Source: Ustulina deusta
Lineage: Eukaryota; Ascomycota; Sordariomycetes; Xylariales; Xylariaceae
NCBI GenBank assembly: GCA_023159155.1
Contig: JAJNNX010000022.1
Location: forward strand, 620,001 to 684,000
Length of the DNA: 64,000 nt
Reading direction: 5' to 3'
Shown piece by piece: positions 9,297-20,900 of the stretch. The translations under genes and the position numbers were made by a program. Positions within the stretch are counted from its first letter, which is position 1, and the number at the start of each line of letters is the position of its first letter. A model generated the notes under the pieces. It saw nothing but the letters and a program-made list of their open reading frames with translations. It ran no database searches and was not told the DNA's origin.

Positions 9297-11538
9297 TTGT
9301 CTGTGGGTCGTGGTGGATATGGTGGCGAGCAAAGAGACAAGAAAGTGGTTGAGGAAGACTGTCGAATATGACTGCCGGACGAGCTCCGCGGATGCGTTAA
9401 GCCTGTGGTGATGAAATTCATGTTAGTGAGTGAATATTGCAAGAGGGACAGTGTGGCAACAGGGATATGCCACAAAACTGCACGGGTAAATACCTAAATA
9501 TAAGGGGCAGAATTATATGTAAGAGTGAAGTGAAGTATCTGACATATAATCTAGATGTCACCGTAGATGCTGATCTTAACGATGCGTGCTGAAGCTAGAA
9601 TGCCTAATGAATGATGTTTTTTGATGGTAAGAAAAGAAGAGAAACTGGGACTCGAAAGCAGAATTTATGCTGTTTATGCACAGGTGCAACAAATGTTTAC
9701 ATGTCAATGTTTACATCCGTTTTAAAGTATGCACAGGCGCTTTTCAAAAAAGTATATTATCTTGTGCCAATGATCAATAGCGTGAATCTTATTGCGTAAG
9801 CATATAATCAAACTAGCCATTGTCCCTGGCTGGGTATAGAGGGTCATTGGTACAGCAACTGTAGTACAGCAGCCGTAGACTCTATTGAGAACTTCAATGG
9901 CATTAAGCTACATGTATTATTGTGAAGATAGGCTGTTGCGCAAAGAGCCTAGAACTACATGCTCTTGGCCTCCGCTAATCATATACAAACCACTCCTTGT
10001 TCTAATTGTTAAATGACAGTTGGAATTACCCTCATATTGATTGATAGTAGTATGGGAGAGGTGTTGGGAATTGGTCATTTGTTGGCTTCCTCTAGTCAAT
10101 CAGGAGAAGGAAAAATGAGATACAAGAAAGATAAAGAGCACAAACCCCATTTTTTCGGCTTATTCAAGAATAATACTCTAATTGTCACTTGTGGCACCCT
10201 TAAAGGTTAGATAATATAGCATTGCAGCATCTCATGGGTAGCAACCTAACTCTTAAGAGAAGTTCTTCTATATTGCCATTGGGCGGTTACATGTCCCCTA
10301 AAATCATGCCATCATCATTTATATTTTATATTTAACTGGTTATTTAAAGGAGTCTAGTAAATGTGATGCTGCTTGTTACTGAGCAACCCTGAACAGAGAA
10401 TTGTTCAGTATAGTTTTAATATCGGGAGACAGGAGCTTAAACCACAAATATCCCTTGTCAAGTGGGTTATGTAGACGACATGAAAAATTAGGCTTCGCGA
10501 ATTACTACGACAGCCCCCCCGAGATACCATATTACTAGAACACGGTACCGCGGATCGGCTGGATGTGTTACTGTGGTTGCGTTAAGTCTCCGTTCCAAGA
10601 TTGAAAGTACTTTTGATGGTGCATTCGGTTCTAGTGAAATGAGTCTTGTAGCTGTCCATTGGTTTGCGTGCTTTATTCCCAATTGTGCTGATGTGCAAGA
10701 ATTGCCCTTTGAGGCTATGGAGTTGTTTAGCTTTATGGTGAACCATTCTCAGAACGACTTGTCCTGTTTGTCTGGACAGAAAATGGTTTGCTGTTTGCAT
10801 CCAACCAACAAGTTTGCTGACCAGTCCTTGCAAGCTCAATTGTTGCACTCATGAACAAAAACAACAGATTAAGTGCTGCTTACTCTAGGGACACAGCTGT
10901 GGTCATGGCGGATCAACGTATTGAATATCAGTATTAGTGGCTCCCATAGTCATTCCACCAGAGTGAACTTATCAATGGAATTGATCTATACGACAATAAA
11001 TTTGTAGGGCATATTGCTTGACGGCATAAAACGTTTGGAACATTCCCATCCTCAGTGTTTTTTGACCTCGGTGAGTATAGCGACGACCTATGCAGCATCT
11101 CTATCGTCTTCGCTGAGGCATTGCCAGTCCGCTGACAGGTTGCATTATACCCACGCGTTTTTTAAATAGACTTCTTGTTCTGGAAATACGCTAGATATGC
11201 TATTGGCTACCTCCTTGCAGGCTGCAGATGAAATCCAATCCATGCTACTAGGTACTGAAGCTCATGCACTGAATGCATGTGGTCTGGGGCGTATAGGTAC
11301 ATGTACCTATTCCCGATACCTCCCTGGACAGATTATGTCATCGCACCTGAAGTACCTTGGGTACCTTGGCAACTATCTTAGGTACCTACCTATCTATCTA
11401 CTGACCCCGCCATCTGCTTACATATAAAAAGCAACGAGACTAGGCATTGCTACCTTGGCTCTCGCGCTCCCTCCCCTCCCTATCTCTGACACGTTTTTTT
11501 CCCGCTCCGTGACCGTCGTCGCAACCGCGCAACGCAAC
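9297..11538. other. Intergenic, AT-rich, no supported gene
   Basis: About 2.2 kb. The longest frames (10573-10854 plus and its antisense 10848-10582) overlap each other and show no family signal. TAGGTACCTA-type motifs cluster at 11290-11400, and a TATA box (listed separately) precedes riboflavin kinase. Confidence 0.4.
11423..11430 (+). promoter_or_regulatory. TATA box of the riboflavin kinase gene
   Basis: TATAAAAA lies about 110 bp upstream of the chosen ATG at 11539 and is followed by a C/T-rich leader (CTCCCTCCCCTCCC), which is typical of fungal core promoters. Confidence 0.5.
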
Positions 11539-12195
11539 ATGTCGGAGACGACGAACCCGCGCCCGCGGATTCTCTATTCAGACGCGGGCCCCGAAGCGCC
11601 CTTCCCCTTGCGCATGGAGGGCACCGTGATCTCGGGCTTCGGGCGCGGCTCCAAAGAGCTGGGCATCCCGACCGCGAACCTGCCCGTCGACGCCGCCGTC
11701 ACGCCGTGGATAGCAGACGCGCGATCTGGTGTCTATTTCGGCTGGGCCGCTCTCGCGCTTCCCATGACACATCCCGATTCCGCCGCCGCCGCAAACGACA
11801 ATAATGTTAATGGTAATACATCATCATCATCATCAACCGAGACCGAGAAGACCGCCTCCGACTCCGACTCGCAGGCGATTGCGTCGCGGTTCCAGATATA
11901 TCCCATGGTCATGTCGATCGGGTACAACCCCTTTTACAAGAACAGCGTGCGCTCGGCCGAGGTGCACGTGCTGCGCTCGTTCGGCGCCGACTTCTACGAC
12001 GCCCCCATGCGGCTGCTGATCCTGGGGTTCGTGCGCGACGAGAAGGACTACAGCGGTCTCGATGCCCTGGTCGAAGACATCCACATCGATTGCGATGTGG
12101 CACGGCAAAGCCTGGCGCGTGAGGCCTGGACGCCCCTCGAGGGCGTCGTGGGCGGTTCCAAGGGCACCCTCGATGGCTCGTGGCTCGTGCGGTGA
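11539..12195 (+). CDS. FMN1: Riboflavin kinase
   Basis: A single exon of 218 residues. The enzyme phosphorylates riboflavin with ATP to give FMN. The flavokinase signature is clear: G-T-V-I-S-G-F-G-R-G-S-K-E-L-G near residue 28, then G-I-P-T-A-N-L-P with the Thr-Ala-Asn motif at 45-47 that binds the nucleotide and metal. S-G-V-Y-F-G-W follows. After it come M-S-I-G-Y-N-P-F-Y-K-N and A-E-V-H-V-L, whose Glu is the catalytic base of the family. The C-terminal block R-P/L-I-L-G-F-V-R-D-E is also present. Between the beta strands sits a low-complexity insert (Ala, Asn, then Ser repeats, about residues 83-112), common in fungal orthologues and probably a surface loop. I chose the ATG at 11539 because the longer frame upstream has no ATG. 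Confidence 0.93.
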   Translation: MSETTNPRPRILYSDAGPEAPFPLRMEGTVISGFGRGSKELGIPTANLPVDAAVTPWIADARSGVYFGWAALALPMTHPDSAAAANDNNVNGNTSSSSSTETEKTASDSDSQAIASRFQIYPMVMSIGYNPFYKNSVRSAEVHVLRSFGADFYDAPMRLLILGFVRDEKDYSGLDALVEDIHIDCDVARQSLAREAWTPLEGVVGGSKGTLDGSWLVR

Positions 12196-12834
12196 AGGCA
12201 GTAGGGATGCGAGAGTCGAGAGGGCGCCCCGGGGGGGAACTCGCCGAAAAAATAAGCACGGGTCTCCAAAGGAATACCTATTGGATGTCTAACAACATGG
12301 TGTTGGAGAGAGGCGAGCAGACATAGAAAATTGCGGCATAGTCTAACGTCTTGACAAGAAGACTGCTCGTATAAATAAATAAGCGGCATGTTTCTACGAT
12401 TTAGGGTCGGTATGTACATTTGCTAGAGTCATTGTCAGGATCAAGACTTGATAGACCGCCGGGTGGAGGGCGGATGGCAAGGCGTTTAGGTGGGAAGACA
12501 CATAACATATAGAGAGAGAGAGAGAGAGAGAGAGCATACAACATCACATCAGGATTGCAAGTGGCAGGGACATTATCTCCGGTACTGAAACCTTGGCTCG
12601 TGTTCTCATTTGTTCTATGCCACAAAGTCTATGGCAAATGAAAGAGCTGTCAAAAACAGGAAATGACCAGCTCCCATACACAATGGGAGAAGGACTCTAA
12701 ATATGCGAGTCCCATCCAAAACGCCACCCATGCTTCATTGATATGGAAGCCATGTTACTTAGAGTATATAACTGATGCGGATATCTATCAACAAGGAAAG
12801 GTAGGTGCTTTAAAACAGATTCGTTTGTTTGAGC
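12196..12834. other. Convergent 3' spacer with AG microsatellite
   Basis: This lies between the 3' ends of riboflavin kinase and the zinc-cluster regulator. It contains (AG)12 at 12511-12534. No gene is supported; most of it is probably 3' UTR. Confidence 0.5.
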
Positions 12835-15093
12835 TCATACTGCAAGCTGGTCTTGGTCACGATAATAGCAAGGCAGAAACTACAGCAAATTAGCAACTGC
12901 TTGAGGACAAGAAGTGCGGTTAGCAACTTACATTCATAATGATAAGCATGGGTATATCGAAAACATCGCGCTTAATAGTCCAGCAAAAGGTGCAGTCTAG
13001 TTTGCCGTCTTTTCCAATCTTGGCAATGCCGTGTTCACCATCGATTTTGGTGACCCTGTTGCTAAGGATGCTGTTTCGGACATTCTTTTGGGGAGAGTCT
13101 TCACTCATGAGTGCTTCGTTCATCTCTTTGGTTCGATACTTTAGTAGTCGGCATTTTCTTGTCACACGGCCACGACTATCCCCGAAGGCTAATTGTGCGA
13201 AGTCTTCGTAGAATTGTATCACACTGTCATCGTCCATAAACTCGGCAGCGAAGACAGGCTGTGGGACTCCCTCTGACGTCTTTATTGTGTCTGGCTGGAG
13301 GGCCTTCAATCTAGGTGTGGTCAATTCAGACTTGCTCGGCAGACTTCCCGACTCCGATCCTGAACGACCCAGGTTGACGTTCAAGTTGGGTTCCTTGCCG
13401 AGGAGGATGTTCTTCGTCCATCCGGTGAGAGCAATGAACTCTTTGTTGACGGCAGCCACCTCCCCTGTCCGTCTGCATACAATGGTCGGAGCGGAGGCAT
13501 GTCCCATGAAATCCTCGTACTCGAATAAGGTGCGTTGAAGACATTTTTCCATGAAAATTAGGTCTTGCCTATTGAGGTTCCCCATGCACACCATAAATGA
13601 AGGTCGGATGCTAGCAAGGGACTTGGCAATACGTAGGGTCTTGTTGGGCGAGAACCTGCGTTGGACGAAGCTGACCAACCTATGAAACCCGGTAAGGTAC
13701 GGATACGGCTCCTTGACCGTTTCGTATATGGATGAAGGGTCCCGTCGTTTGGCTACTATAGAGTGTGGTGCCAGATTTGTGTGTGTAGATTTAGGTTTTG
13801 GCCTAGAATGTTGTGGAATCGGCTGTGAACTAGTGGGCGGATAGCTACCAACAGTAGGCGATTTATCAAACCCATAATTCGTTGGCTGGGGGCTGGAAGT
13901 ATTGTCTGTGCCTGGGCTGGCCAGACTGCTAGGCGTCGGGCCAGCAGCTGCAACAGCGTAAGCGTGAGGCAGTCCATGCTGCAGATTACCCTGGGCGTAC
14001 ACATTGTTTTGATCCATGTTCATGAAGTTTTCAGCCACTCCCGGGTCGTAAATCTGGTTATATTGGCTAGCTCCGTTGGAGAACACAGGTGGTGGAGCAT
14101 ACCCAACATCGCTGCCGGCAGAGTGTGCTATGGCTTCTTGCGGGGGTGTTTCAGCAGCGCCAGAAGACATGTGGCCTAGTATACCGAATTCGAGCGCACC
14201 GTAGTGACTGCCAAAATTCAAACCCTCGAGATCGAAGTTGAAGATCGCGGGGTTACTCGGATCGAAAAGCGCGGTGGAAAAATGATTCGGTATCTCTGCG
14301 GACACTGGGTGAACGGGAATACCATTCATTTGTCTACCACCATTTGCGGCTTGAAATCCGTTTGTGATGGGAGACTGCTGATTACCATAGGATAAAGTGT
14401 CTGGGATCCCTGTAACCGTATTTTGCGCACCACTTGCGAAAATGGGATAAGCCGTATTATTCGTATTTTGTGGATAGTATGCTGAGGCTTCCCCGTTACC
14501 ATTTGTAACCTGCCTGCCATTCGTCGGCTTTGACCCGGCATTGGGATTGTAGTTCGGTCCCAAGACTGGGCGGAGGGCCTCGGGGGGGGCATCATGAAGA
14601 TATTTCGCCTTCTTTCGTACTCCATCTTGACAAGCATCGCCCAGGCCACGTTTAACGCATCTCGTGCAAGGTCGCTCATCTCCTATGTTGAAAGTGAGTA
14701 TAACTTCAAGGTTGAAGTATAGACATTTTCGATCATGGGAAACGGAAATCAAATCCGTGGGGGTCAATTGGTGCGGGGGCGAGTGCAGAAGAGGCTGATG
14801 GAGTTATCGGAATTTACAAGTGGAGGCTGAGACTTACCGCACGTCAGATGGGCTCGCTGACAAGCATAACACGCACGCCTTGCTTTTTTACGTCGAGGGC
14901 GATGAGGGTCTTTGGGATCGTACTTCTTCTTGGTCTCAGTGGCATTTTCCGCACCGGCCTCGGGTGATGTGTGTTGCTCAAGCATGTTGTCGTTCTCGTC
15001 CTTGACGTTATGGCCAATTTCGTCAGGCTCCATATCATTATCAGACATGGCGTCCGAGACTTCAGCCCCGTTGGCTTGAACGTCTCCTGGCAT
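12835..15093 (-). CDS. acuK: Zn2Cys6 + PAS regulator of gluconeogenesis (AcuK/ERT1 type)
   Basis: Exons 15093-14838, 14682-12932 and 12879-12835 join in frame to 683 residues, with GTAAGT/TAG introns. An acidic N-terminus and basic patch (R-P-R-R-K-K-A-R-R) lead into the zinc cluster C-Y-A-C-Q-R-A-H-L-T-C-G / C-T-R-C-V-K-R-G-L-G-D-A-C. The first intron splits this cluster after its third cysteine. The family hallmark K-A-K-Y-L-H-D-A-P follows. A Gln/Asn/Ser/Pro-rich middle (about residues 120-400) precedes a PAS-like region containing C-R-R-T-G-E-V-A-A-V-N-K-E-F and the C-terminal [25 protein letters not shown]. AcuK and its partner AcuM activate gluconeogenic genes (PEP carboxykinase, fructose bisphosphatase, malic enzyme). 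Orthology is strong; target genes here are inferred. The final 15-codon exon is short but phase-consistent. Confidence 0.92.
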
Positions 15094-16072
15094 ATTGTCT
15101 TAGTTTTATACAAGGTCGCTCCAGGCCTGGCAAAGGGTTCCAAGGCAAGCCCTGACCCAGTTTTTGGCGTAACCACACTTCTCTGGAAGTACGCAGCTTG
15201 CGAGATCCTAAAACAATATTTCCGGTAAACCCAGGATGAAGTCGCAACCAGGTATCTGGGCTGCTCTATCTCTTAGTCCACCGCTCTTTGAGCGTTACTA
15301 AATTAATGGAGCTGGGGGTCTAGACCGCTAGCCAGTGACAACAGTTCCAGGTAGAGGTAGTCCAATAACGTAGATGAGAGCTGAATATCAAAGAAATTGA
15401 CAAACAGTGCCGAACTATACTTAGCGCGTACGTGAGACGCGGACAGCTCGTGTGCAATGGTGCTGTGCGCTTCCGTAGTGCAACGGCCCTCTTCAGCCCA
15501 AATAAAGCAAGAATATGTGATCGAGGGGCAGGCTGCGAGACAGGCGTCTGCTCGTATTCAACGTTGACTAACGGGGTAGACTCCAATGGGCTACCTCCCC
15601 GTACCAAGGGGGCGCTTTTTGTACAACGGAAGCCGGACAGCCCAGGAGTCGAGGAACAACTGGGCCCACTGCCTTTGCACAGATCGCTGGGGGGGATTCG
15701 CAGAGCTTCCCCAGTAGAACCTACTGGGTGCTGCGGGAACGGGACCGGTGAGGCGGAGGCACAGAAGGGCTGTTCTCATGGAGTCACGCGCCGGCGGATA
15801 AGGCACTGGGGGGTTTGGCTGGGATGGTATGCGGGATGATCGATGCTCATGCAACTAGCCGGTACTTCTGAAGCAGTTCGCATTGGGTGCTGTCTAGGCT
15901 GGACCGAAGACGAGAGAAAAGTAGAGCAGACGGATAGGCTAGCGGCGGCTCGGCTGGTTGGTCTACCTGGGACCTGATCGTCGGTCGAGGTGCAGGTGGC
16001 TATGTGGTCGGCGACCGCGAACGTATGTACATGTAAATGCAAATATATCTAGACGTATACGTGCCTATCCAG

Positions 16073-16193
16073 GTATCCCGACGGTATCCTTGGGGTATCC
16101 TGAGTGTATCCTGAGTGTATCCTGAGTGTATCCTGAGTGTATCCTGGGTGTATCCTGAGGGTATCCTGAGGGTATCCTATTGGTATCCTAATG
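16073..16193 (+). repeat. Minisatellite, eleven 11-bp units
   Basis: Eleven consecutive units of consensus GTATCCTGAGT run without any indel; only the last four to five bases of each unit vary (for example GTATCCCGACG, GTATCCTTGGG, GTATCCTATTG). The core GTATCC is invariant in all eleven. The array starts about 1 kb upstream of the acuK-type ATG. Confidence 0.9.
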
Positions 16194-17952
16194 GGGGCAA
16201 GAGGCTGGAGGTGGAAACACCACGGCGCAAAGAGGAAATGCGACGGTGGTAGGGTTCACTGGAACACTGCGGAGGGCGCGAACCGTGTGAATAGGCTGCG
16301 TGAAAGACCGTGGAATTTTGCTACGTATGCATACGGATCTAGAAGCAATGAATGCAATGGCGGTAAAGGGGCACCTGAGTGTCAAGAATCAGATGGGATG
16401 GGATGGGCTGAGGAGGCTGCCAGTGGATGCAACGCCAGAGGCACGGAGGGCAAAAAAAAAAAAGATGGATGGTGAAGGGCGAATGGAGAACTGACGTGAT
16501 GGTGAGGGTTCAGGATGAAGTCAACAATCCGGGGCGTAATGAAAACTCCGGAACAGGCGAATCAGTTCGAAACGAGATGATCTAGGCCAATGGAAACAAG
16601 TGGTGGCGCAGAAAAGCGACCCTCATATTCATAATATACATTGGATCTCGCACGTTCAACGGTGTTTACCAAGTTGAATTCGCATCACAGGGCGAAATTG
16701 GAAATTGGGAGCATACCACTACGATGCAACAGCGGCTATGCAGCTCTGGTGGTTGAGCGTGATGAGGGATGGAGGTCAGGCCGTGTAACGGGGGATTGGG
16801 GTTGGAGGGGGTCATGATTTGCGCTGACGATACCAGTCGGCATTGTGGACAGCCGAAGCAGCCATCGTGATTGGCCTGCTGCAATTCCGATTTTTTCGAA
16901 ATTTTGCAGGTGCCCAGGCGACGGGCCAACCAGGTCATGGATATGCAGCTCCATAGGGCCGAGCCGCGGGGTCTCTTTCCTCGCACCCCCACCAAGATCC
17001 CCTGTTATAGGCTAGCCCCTCCCCTGATCCTGTGCAATTGCATATCCTCGCATAAATGAATGGGAAGAGCCCAAAGCCCCGATAGTTAGATTCCTGGCTG
17101 GGTGATTTGAACGCCACGTCCAGAAAACGACCGGACCAGTAGCAAGACAAATACCTACCTACACAACACTGCACGACAGATACCCCGTTTGGGTGGGTTG
17201 CATCGATCAACGGCCGGTCAACCTGCGCAACCTGTTCAGCCCCGGTCAGGCACATGTTGTTTGAACGCCAAGCTCCCAGAGTTGCGCCAAGATAACTAGC
17301 TTCAGCTTCATAAGCACTACATCTTCTGCTAGCATCTTCTGCTCGCATTGTCTGCTAGCATCGTCTGCTAGGAGTGCCCATGTTTATTCCTGATTTTCAC
17401 CCCGATAGATGACTAGATCGGGATCACGCGATCATCTTTTTCTTGGGGCTAGGTGGTCGACTTATCCCGGTCTAGGTAGCTGAGAATATTACGTGGATAT
17501 GAGGTATGTCGGTGGGTATGTATACCTGATGTACTTTGAGCCTCTCATCTCGTGGGCGAATACATATGTACTGCAGAAATACAAGGAGGATACAACTGGA
17601 CTCTTTCGGTACCTGCCACCTACGTAGTACCTAGATGTAGGTCTAATGCGGGCGTTCTACATTCGCCCCGCTATTTTGGGGATCAACGTTGAAACTCGTG
17701 TTGGTCAATAGGCGTATACACATGACGTACCTCTGTACTGTACGGAACTTCATGTCCAATTCAGCTTTGCGCATGTCGAGCATGTGGGGTACTCTGCCTA
17801 GCATACATCAATATATACAGATATCAAAGTGCAAAATTTCCCGTCTTAGATATATTATTGCTTACACATTCAACTTTAGGTGATGTTGTCACTCTTCAGC
17901 TTTGTCAGCTACGTCAAGATGCCCCCAACTTTCACCATAGCCACATACCTAG

Positions 17953-17984
17953 GTCGGTAAGGTACCTAACACTACCTTACCGAC
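17953..17984. repeat. Perfect 12-bp inverted repeat with 8-nt loop
   Basis: GTCGGTAAGGTA and its exact reverse complement TACCTTACCGAC are separated by CCTAACAC. It could form a hairpin or be a dyad-symmetric protein site. It is embedded in TAGGTACC-type sequence common to the spacers of this window. Confidence 0.7.
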
Positions 17985-20900
17985 GCTACTGAGAAAGGTG
18001 CCAAGTATTTGCATTGGAGGATGGTATTATTGAATCGAGGAATCAATGATGATCATTTTTGTCACCTCCTACTCCACTCCGGCGATGATGGTTCTCAGGC
18101 TGGCTGAGAGATGACTACCTACCTGCCTACCGTGCAATGTCGTCCATTGATCCATCGATTCATTCGTCCATTCCTCTACCGTGCGGCCGTGGTTTATCTG
18201 CCTCCGACGGCCTTGCTACCTACTTACTGTAGACGTGCTCTCCAACACGGCACTTCTATCTGCTCCACCGATGCTCCACCGATGCCCCCCTGCGTTATCC
18301 AACTTGAGTGAGTGGTGAGGACCCTCGTCGCAAATCCGTGCTGTCCAATATGTACACCACTGATTGCTTGCTTGCTTGCGTATGCAACCAGCGGCTCGAG
18401 CCGCAGCATCGACACTCCACCGCAGAACCTCGATTGTCAAATCAAGCTTTCGCACCTGGCCTGCCGAACTTTCCATGCGCTGTTCGACGATGCAACGCAA
18501 TCTCAAACACCACCATCGCCTCTCCTATCCGTTCTCCATACCACCCTGTCGCAATCTCAACTCACGACCTTCTCAATTTCGATATACCGGGACAGCTAGT
18601 CTCCATTCCCACTATTTGACGGAGGCCCCAAATCCGGTTCTAGAGCCCGGCCATCCGAGAAAAATAGTTACTGTTGATTTACAGTCGGCACACTGGCCGA
18701 TTGCTACAGGTGCTGCTCTTGGAGTCGACGGGCCTTTTTTATTTTTTTTTTTATTTTTCCCCTTCTCTTCCTTGGTTGCTAGGTATTACCCGGTGGCACT
18801 TAGTTTTATTTTCTTTTATTTATTGATTTTTGTTTTTCTTTTATTTTTTTTTCCTTAGTATTTTTAGTTATATGATTATTTTATCATAACGCGCGCACGC
18901 ACACGCATACATGGGTCTCATTATCCTTATCCTTGCCCTTGTCCTATACCTGAAGATCTTCACTGCAGCCTCCCTTCATTGATTGAGCCAGTGTTCATAC
19001 GTTTCAACCAGCTGTTCAACCGTAGCGATAGGGTAATTCTCAGCGATCGTCGTGGTGGTATCCCGCCGTTCTCATTTCTGCGGCTGCGAGATGGCCAAGA
19101 GGAGCAGAATCTCTTGGTTCTAGTGATGTATGCTCAACTGCCGCTAATTCGTGCATTGCCAAGTACACTATCGACAAAAGTATGTAGGTACTTAGATCGA
19201 CACAGGCTTCACGTCAAGATACGTACCCGGTCGTCACAAGGCTCTCTCCTACTTAACACCTGCAAAGTCATGGATATTTATTAATTCTGGTAAAGGATCG
19301 TCCTTTTCCAGTGAGGGCGTGTTACTTACTGCAGTGTGGTACTCTCCCTGTCAGATATCAGAACTCACCTGTGGCAACAAGTAGTAGCGTCATCTCCCAA
19401 CCAGAATCCCAACCTACTCGTGCACTACACTCCTTGATACGCCTTCTCCTGCACAGGACCGCATTGGCTAGCTCCTTTCTCAGAGTGGTTGGCCGCATTC
19501 GGAGGAGCCATAGTATCATTCAACACACTGCATAATATCCCATGCTCAAGAGTTAGGTGTGTGCCACGCGCCACGAACTCTGGGCATCACCGACTTCGTT
19601 CTGCGGTGACCAGGAGCGCTCGAGGCGGGCAGCAATGTACTAAGGTGGGTTGGATGACAATGGTTTACATCGTCACCTTGTTGAGACGCAAGTGCGGGCT
19701 ATGTAGACCAGATTGCGCATCCGCTGCCTCTTCGTCCCACTGCCGTGCTGGTATTAGAAATTGAAGGATGCTGCAGTCAGCTAAACAGAAAAGATGGGAC
19801 TGGTGCAACTCTGGAGTCGTCTTCTCCGAGCGCATTGCCGCTCAAAACACACCCTGATGGTCTACAGCGCGAGCAGAGTAGTGCGACGCACTATACACTG
19901 TACGCCATCGACCGGCCATCGACGACACAGTTGAACCTGGTCTGCCCGTTGCCAGCGTCCGATGGCGTGTAACGCGCCGATGCCGTGTAACACGCCGGTG
20001 TCAACTATCATGACCGTGGTGCCCAACAGCAAGCCCATCTGGCACCTCTCCACCAGGGTGTCGATAGTGTACCTAGTAAGATACAGACTTGATTCACGCT
20101 TGAAATTTGCATTTGATAACATTATTACACAAGCCACAAGCTTGGATACCCCAGAATTAGTCAAATGCCAACGTATCAACGCCACCTGACTACTGTGCCT
20201 AGTCGATAGTCATCTTAGTAGCGACTTATTCATAGCTATAGGCAGTGTACATATGTAGTTGCCGTTTGGAAACCGGCTTTGATACTCTGGCCGAGCCGAG
20301 TACACACGTTGGCATTTGAGACACCGTGAAGTTTCCCTTACTTGCTCAAACTCGACTTGTGTTGCTTTCATGGAATAAACTCCCCCTACATCCTTATCCA
20401 CTTGATTGCAGAGGTTGGGGGCCATCTCGAACCACTCGGAGAAATTGTCGATCTGTTGGAATTGATCCTCGACAACGACTGGCGGGAGAGAGATGTACCC
20501 GAATCTAAAACCACCACTCTAGTCGATGGCCGGCCCACGCACCCGCCATCATTGGTGGAGAAGAGAAGGATCCTTGGCACAAGGTTACTCCACCAGTCTC
20601 CGCCTCCACACGCTACGTTGTAAAGCCATCTCACAGAGAAGACGCACCAGACTAGGTCCCTTACCCGCGGCCCCCCTCTCCTCCCTCAAAAAAAAAAGGC
20701 ATATTAGTCCGAGTTTGCACAGACTGAGCCTGTGATGCAAGGCATAACAATGCTGACTGTTGTCGCCTAATCGTGTAGAGTGATGAGAATTTTGCGCCAC
20801 ATCACCTTATCCTACCGGTGCATAACGTCCGCTTACCTAGGTATCTTGCAATATCAACGGCCATTCGTGCGCTTTCGTGCATATTTCACGGACATGCCTT

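Noticed and set aside
10573..10854. 93-codon plus frame and 88-codon antisense frame
   Set aside because: Mutually overlapping, no family signal, AT-rich spacer.
15432..15839. 135-codon plus-strand frame
   Set aside because: No domain, unusual composition, and it lies in probable leader or spacer upstream of the zinc-cluster gene.
18364..18858. 164-codon plus-strand frame ending in a Phe/Leu-rich tail
   Set aside because: The hydrophobic tail is the translation of a T-rich tract (TTTTTATTTTT), not a credible membrane segment.
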